In this document: positions 5,032-7,437 of the stretch, piece after piece
Layout: each line of letters opens with the position of its first letter
Position numbering within the stretch: position 1 is the stretch's first letter
DNA from: Verrucomicrobiota bacterium
Lineage (GTDB): Bacteria; Verrucomicrobiota; Verrucomicrobiia; Opitutales; Opitutaceae
Direction: 5' to 3'
NCBI GenBank assembly: GCA_030832235.1
Contig: JAURJO010000508.1
Location: forward strand, 1-7,437
Length of the DNA stretch: 7,437 nt
The notes under the pieces: generated by a model
What the model saw: only the letters and a program-made list of their open reading frames with translations
What the model was told of the DNA's origin: nothing
Databases searched by the model: none
Translations under genes and position numbers: made by a program

Positions 5032-7407
5032 TCAACGGCCGCGGCGCGGGAACGGCGCCACGGTGCGGCCGGTGTGATGCCGCCAGCACCAGCGCGCGAG
5101 CGCCGGTAGCAGGATGATGGCTCCGACCATATTCACCAGGAACATGAACGTGAGCAGCAGTCCCATGTCGGCCTGGAATTTCAGGCTCGAGAAAACCCAG
5201 GTGCTCACGCCGATCGCCAGGGTGAGGCCGGTGAAAACCACGGCGGCTCCGGCGTCCTTCAACGCCGCGAACATTGCGTCCTCAAAATACTCGCCGGCGC
5301 GCAGGTCGGCGAGCAGGCGCGCGAAGATGTAGATGCCGTAGTCGACGCCGATTCCGACTCCCAGCGCGACCACGGGCAGCGTGGAGGTTTTCAAACCGAT
5401 CTCGAGGAAAGCCATCACCGCGTAGGCGAGGTAGCTCACGATCGCCAGCGGCAGAACGATGCAGAGCGCAGCGCGGACGGACCGGAACGCGATCAGGCAA
5501 AGGGCGATCACGGCGCCGAACACCCAGAGGAGAATCGGCTTCTCGGCGGCGGCCACAACCTCGTTGGTTGCGGCCATCACCCCCGCGTTGCCACCGGCGA
5601 GTCGGAACCGTGCCTTGGCCGAAGGTCGCGCGGTGGAGAATTCCTTCACGGCGTCGGTGACGGCGCGCAGCGTGCCGGCCTTGTGATCCGTGAGGAAAAT
5701 GAGGATCGGCATGACGCTGGAGTCGGAGTTCAGCAATCCGGTCCCGGTGTCGACCGGGCTAACCGTCTGCGCGAGCGCCTGCTGGTTCATCGGCAGCACG
5801 CGCCATTTGAGCGAGCCCTCGCTATAGCCGGAGTTGATTCCCTTGGCGACCGAAGCGAGCGAGAGCACGGATTGCACTCCGGGGATCTCGCGGATCCGTC
5901 CCTCGAACTCGTCCATGAGGGAAAGAACCTCGTGGTCGACCGCCGCGTCGGGGGACGCCTCGACCATCACGGTCAGGACGTCGACCCCGATGGTGAACTT
6001 CGAGGTGATAACGCCCACGTCGCGGTTGTAACGGGAGTCGGCGCGGAGCTCGGGCACGCCGGCGTGAATGTCGCCAATCTGCACCCGGCCCGACTGTTGC
6101 ACGCCCCAAGCGCCCAGGGCGAGGCCGGCGAGGATGATGATGAGCGAAGGGCGGGTGCGCATGCCGCGGGCGAGCCGGCGCCAGAGCGCGTCACCGCGTT
6201 CCCGCCGCGCGGCAACCCACACGGCGTACGACCTCGGCAGGTGGAGATACGAAAGCAGGAGGGGCAGCAGGAAGAAGTTGGTGATGGTGATCACGCTCAC
6301 CCCGAGGCTGGCGTTGATCGCGAGCTCCTGGATCACGGGAATCTTGATCACCAGCATCGTGATGAAGCCGATGGTGTCGGTCAGGAGGGCGACGACGCCC
6401 GGCACGATCAGCTGGAGGAACGCCGCGCGGGCCGCCCCGCGTCCGTCCTGTCCCTTGAACACCTCGGTGCGGAACGTGCAGATCTTCTGGACGCCGTGGC
6501 TCACGCCGATCGCAAAGACGAGGAACGGCACCAAAATGGAAAACGGATCCATCCCGTAGCCGAGCGCGGTGAGCGTACCCAGCTGCCAGATGACGGCGAC
6601 GAGCGAGCAGGCCACCGGCGCGAGAGCCAGTTTCCAGCGTCCGGCGTAGTTCCATACGAGCAGCGAGGTGACAAGGATCGCCGCCCCGAATAACGTGATG
6701 ACGCCGTGCGCGCCGTCGCTCACGTCGCCGATGATCTTCGCAAAGCCGATGATATGGACACTCACCCGACCGGAAGTGTCAGCCTCGATCCGGGTTCGGA
6801 TCTTCTCCAATCCACGTGCCACTTCCGTGTAATCGATCCGGGCGCCAGTCCGGGGATCGATCTCCTGCAGCTGGGCGCTGACGATGGCCCCGGTGAAATC
6901 GTTGGCGACCAGCTGGCCGAGTTTGCCGGACTTGATGATGTTTTCGCGGACTCGCGCGAAGGCCGTCGGGGAGGGAGAGAAATCGGCGGGGATCACGTTG
7001 CCGCCCGCGAAGCCGTCCTCGACCACCTCGATGTAGCGGACGTTGGGGGTGAAGAGTGACTGCACCTGCGGCCGGTCGACCGCGGGCAGAAACGTGACCT
7101 CGTCGGTGGCGCGCTTGAGCTCCTTGAAGAACTCCGGCGTGAAAATGTCCCCCTCCCGAACGGTCAAGGCCACCAGTACACGATTGGCGCCACCGAAGGC
7201 GCCCTGGTGCTTCACGAAGGTCTCGATGTAAGGATGCCCCTGCGGGAGGGTTTTGTTGAAGCTGGCGTCGACCTTCAGGCGTGTCGAAAGCACGGCCATC
7301 GCGGCGGTGAGGACGAGGAAAACGGTCACCAGGGCGGTCCGGTAGCGGAACATCCAAGCGGCGAAGCGCTCGATCGCCGCGGCGCGCGTCGGGGTTCGGG
7401 TGCTCAC
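5032..7407 (-). CDS. RND-superfamily (MMPL-type) transporter
   Basis: 791 residues with a GTG start. The layout is the duplicated RND plan: one helix (about 22-41), a large periplasmic loop (42-232), five helices (about 236-252, 259-281, 286-306, 332-354, 364-388), then a helix at 419-438, a second loop (439-622) and five more helices (about 623-641, 645-667, 671-698, 718-740, 746-772). That gives twelve helices, complete for the family. The second-half helix has the MMPL/sterol-sensing signature GVGIGVDYG (683-691) with Asp689, likely the proton-relay residue. The matching first-half stretch is AIGVSHG (299-305), with Ser303 at the Asp position. The loop segment FGGANRVLVAL (71-81) is typical of the MMPL-type branch. 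Relatives move lipids, hopanoids or other hydrophobic molecules across the inner membrane using the proton gradient; the substrate here is not evident. It overlaps the stop of the gene upstream and ends tail to tail with the lipoprotein gene. Confidence 0.92.
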   Translation of the reverse strand: MSTRTPTRAAAIERFAAWMFRYRTALVTVFLVLTAAMAVLSTRLKVDASFNKTLPQGHPYIETFVKHQGAFGGANRVLVALTVREGDIFTPEFFKELKRATDEVTFLPAVDRPQVQSLFTPNVRYIEVVEDGFAGGNVIPADFSPSPTAFARVRENIIKSGKLGQLVANDFTGAIVSAQLQEIDPRTGARIDYTEVARGLEKIRTRIEADTSGRVSVHIIGFAKIIGDVSDGAHGVITLFGAAILVTSLLVWNYAGRWKLALAPVACSLVAVIWQLGTLTALGYGMDPFSILVPFLVFAIGVSHGVQKICTFRTEVFKGQDGRGAARAAFLQLIVPGVVALLTDTIGFITMLVIKIPVIQELAINASLGVSVITITNFFLLPLLLSYLHLPRSYAVWVAARRERGDALWRRLARGMRTRPSLIIILAGLALGAWGVQQSGRVQIGDIHAGVPELRADSRYNRDVGVITSKFTIGVDVLTVMVEASPDAAVDHEVLSLMDEFEGRIREIPGVQSVLSLASVAKGINSGYSEGSLKWRVLPMNQQALAQTVSPVDTGTGLLNSDSSVMPILIFLTDHKAGTLRAVTDAVKEFSTARPSAKARFRLAGGNAGVMAATNEVVAAAEKPILLWVFGAVIALCLIAFRSVRAALCIVLPLAIVSYLAYAVMAFLEIGLKTSTLPVVALGVGIGVDYGIYIFARLLADLRAGEYFEDAMFAALKDAGAAVVFTGLTLAIGVSTWVFSSLKFQADMGLLLTFMFLVNMVGAIILLPALARWCWRHHTGRTVAPFPRRGR

Positions 7408-7437
7408 AGCAGGCGACCGAGCGTTGCGCCGGCCTCG
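7404..7437 (-). CDS. 3' end of an unidentified upstream gene
   Basis: Reading inward from the right edge, ten complete codons encode EAGATLGRLL, followed by TGA at 7406-7404. That stop shares the four bases GTGA with the transporter's GTG start, the classic arrangement of translationally coupled genes, and the transporter lacks its own Shine-Dalgarno. The peptide is too short to identify. It could be a chance open frame. Confidence 0.45.
   Translation of the reverse strand, partial: EAGATLGRLL

Noticed and set aside
3983..5089. Minus-strand open frame of 368 codons across both lipoprotein genes and the convergent junction
   Set aside because: Arg/His/Pro-rich composition with no domain signal; the opposite strand carries two signal-peptide-bearing proteins.
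5683..6693. Plus-strand open frame of 336 codons antisense to the transporter
   Set aside because: Its product is dominated by His, Asp, Arg and Glu, the usual mirror of hydrophobic membrane-protein codons, with no recognisable motif.

Overview
This window is GC-rich DNA, densely packed with genes and with short intergenic gaps, from a Gram-negative bacterium. The envelope gene types (lipoproteins, an RND/MMPL transporter and an ExbB/MotA-type channel protein) and the style of the VWA and glycine-zipper proteins suggest Opitutaceae or another Verrucomicrobiota. A gammaproteobacterium is not excluded. This placement rests on recognition, not on a marker gene. No RNA genes, CRISPR arrays, insertion sequences or origins were seen.

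Region 1 (bases 1-3346, minus strand) is a probable three-gene operon read right to left. It encodes an ExbB/TolQ/MotA-family channel subunit (2492-3346), a divergent Hsp70/actin-like protein with a possible FHA-like C-terminal domain (1027-2484), and a membrane-anchored coiled-coil/VWA protein (1-1008, cut by the window edge). The VWA protein has an ExbD/TolR-like first membrane helix with an Asp in the expected place. The set therefore looks like a proton-channel-type stator in which the ExbD-like partner carries a periplasmic VWA domain. The VWA metal site and the Hsp70-like phosphate loop are both degenerate. This is the most interesting part of the window.

Region 2 (3347-3555) is a divergent intergenic region. 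It holds an imperfect 21-bp palindrome and an AT-richer patch, and probably drives the operon leftwards and the lipoprotein genes rightwards.

Region 3 (3556-5008, plus strand) holds two lipoprotein genes. The first has a duplicated glycine zipper followed by a long coiled coil. The second is an unrecognised protein with a GTG start and an atypical lipobox.

Region 4 (5032-7437, minus strand) holds a complete 791-residue RND-superfamily (MMPL-type) transporter. It converges tail to tail on the lipoprotein genes with only 23 bp between stops. Its GTG start overlaps the TGA of an upstream reading frame of which only the last ten codons are visible, suggesting translational coupling in a second operon that enters from the right.
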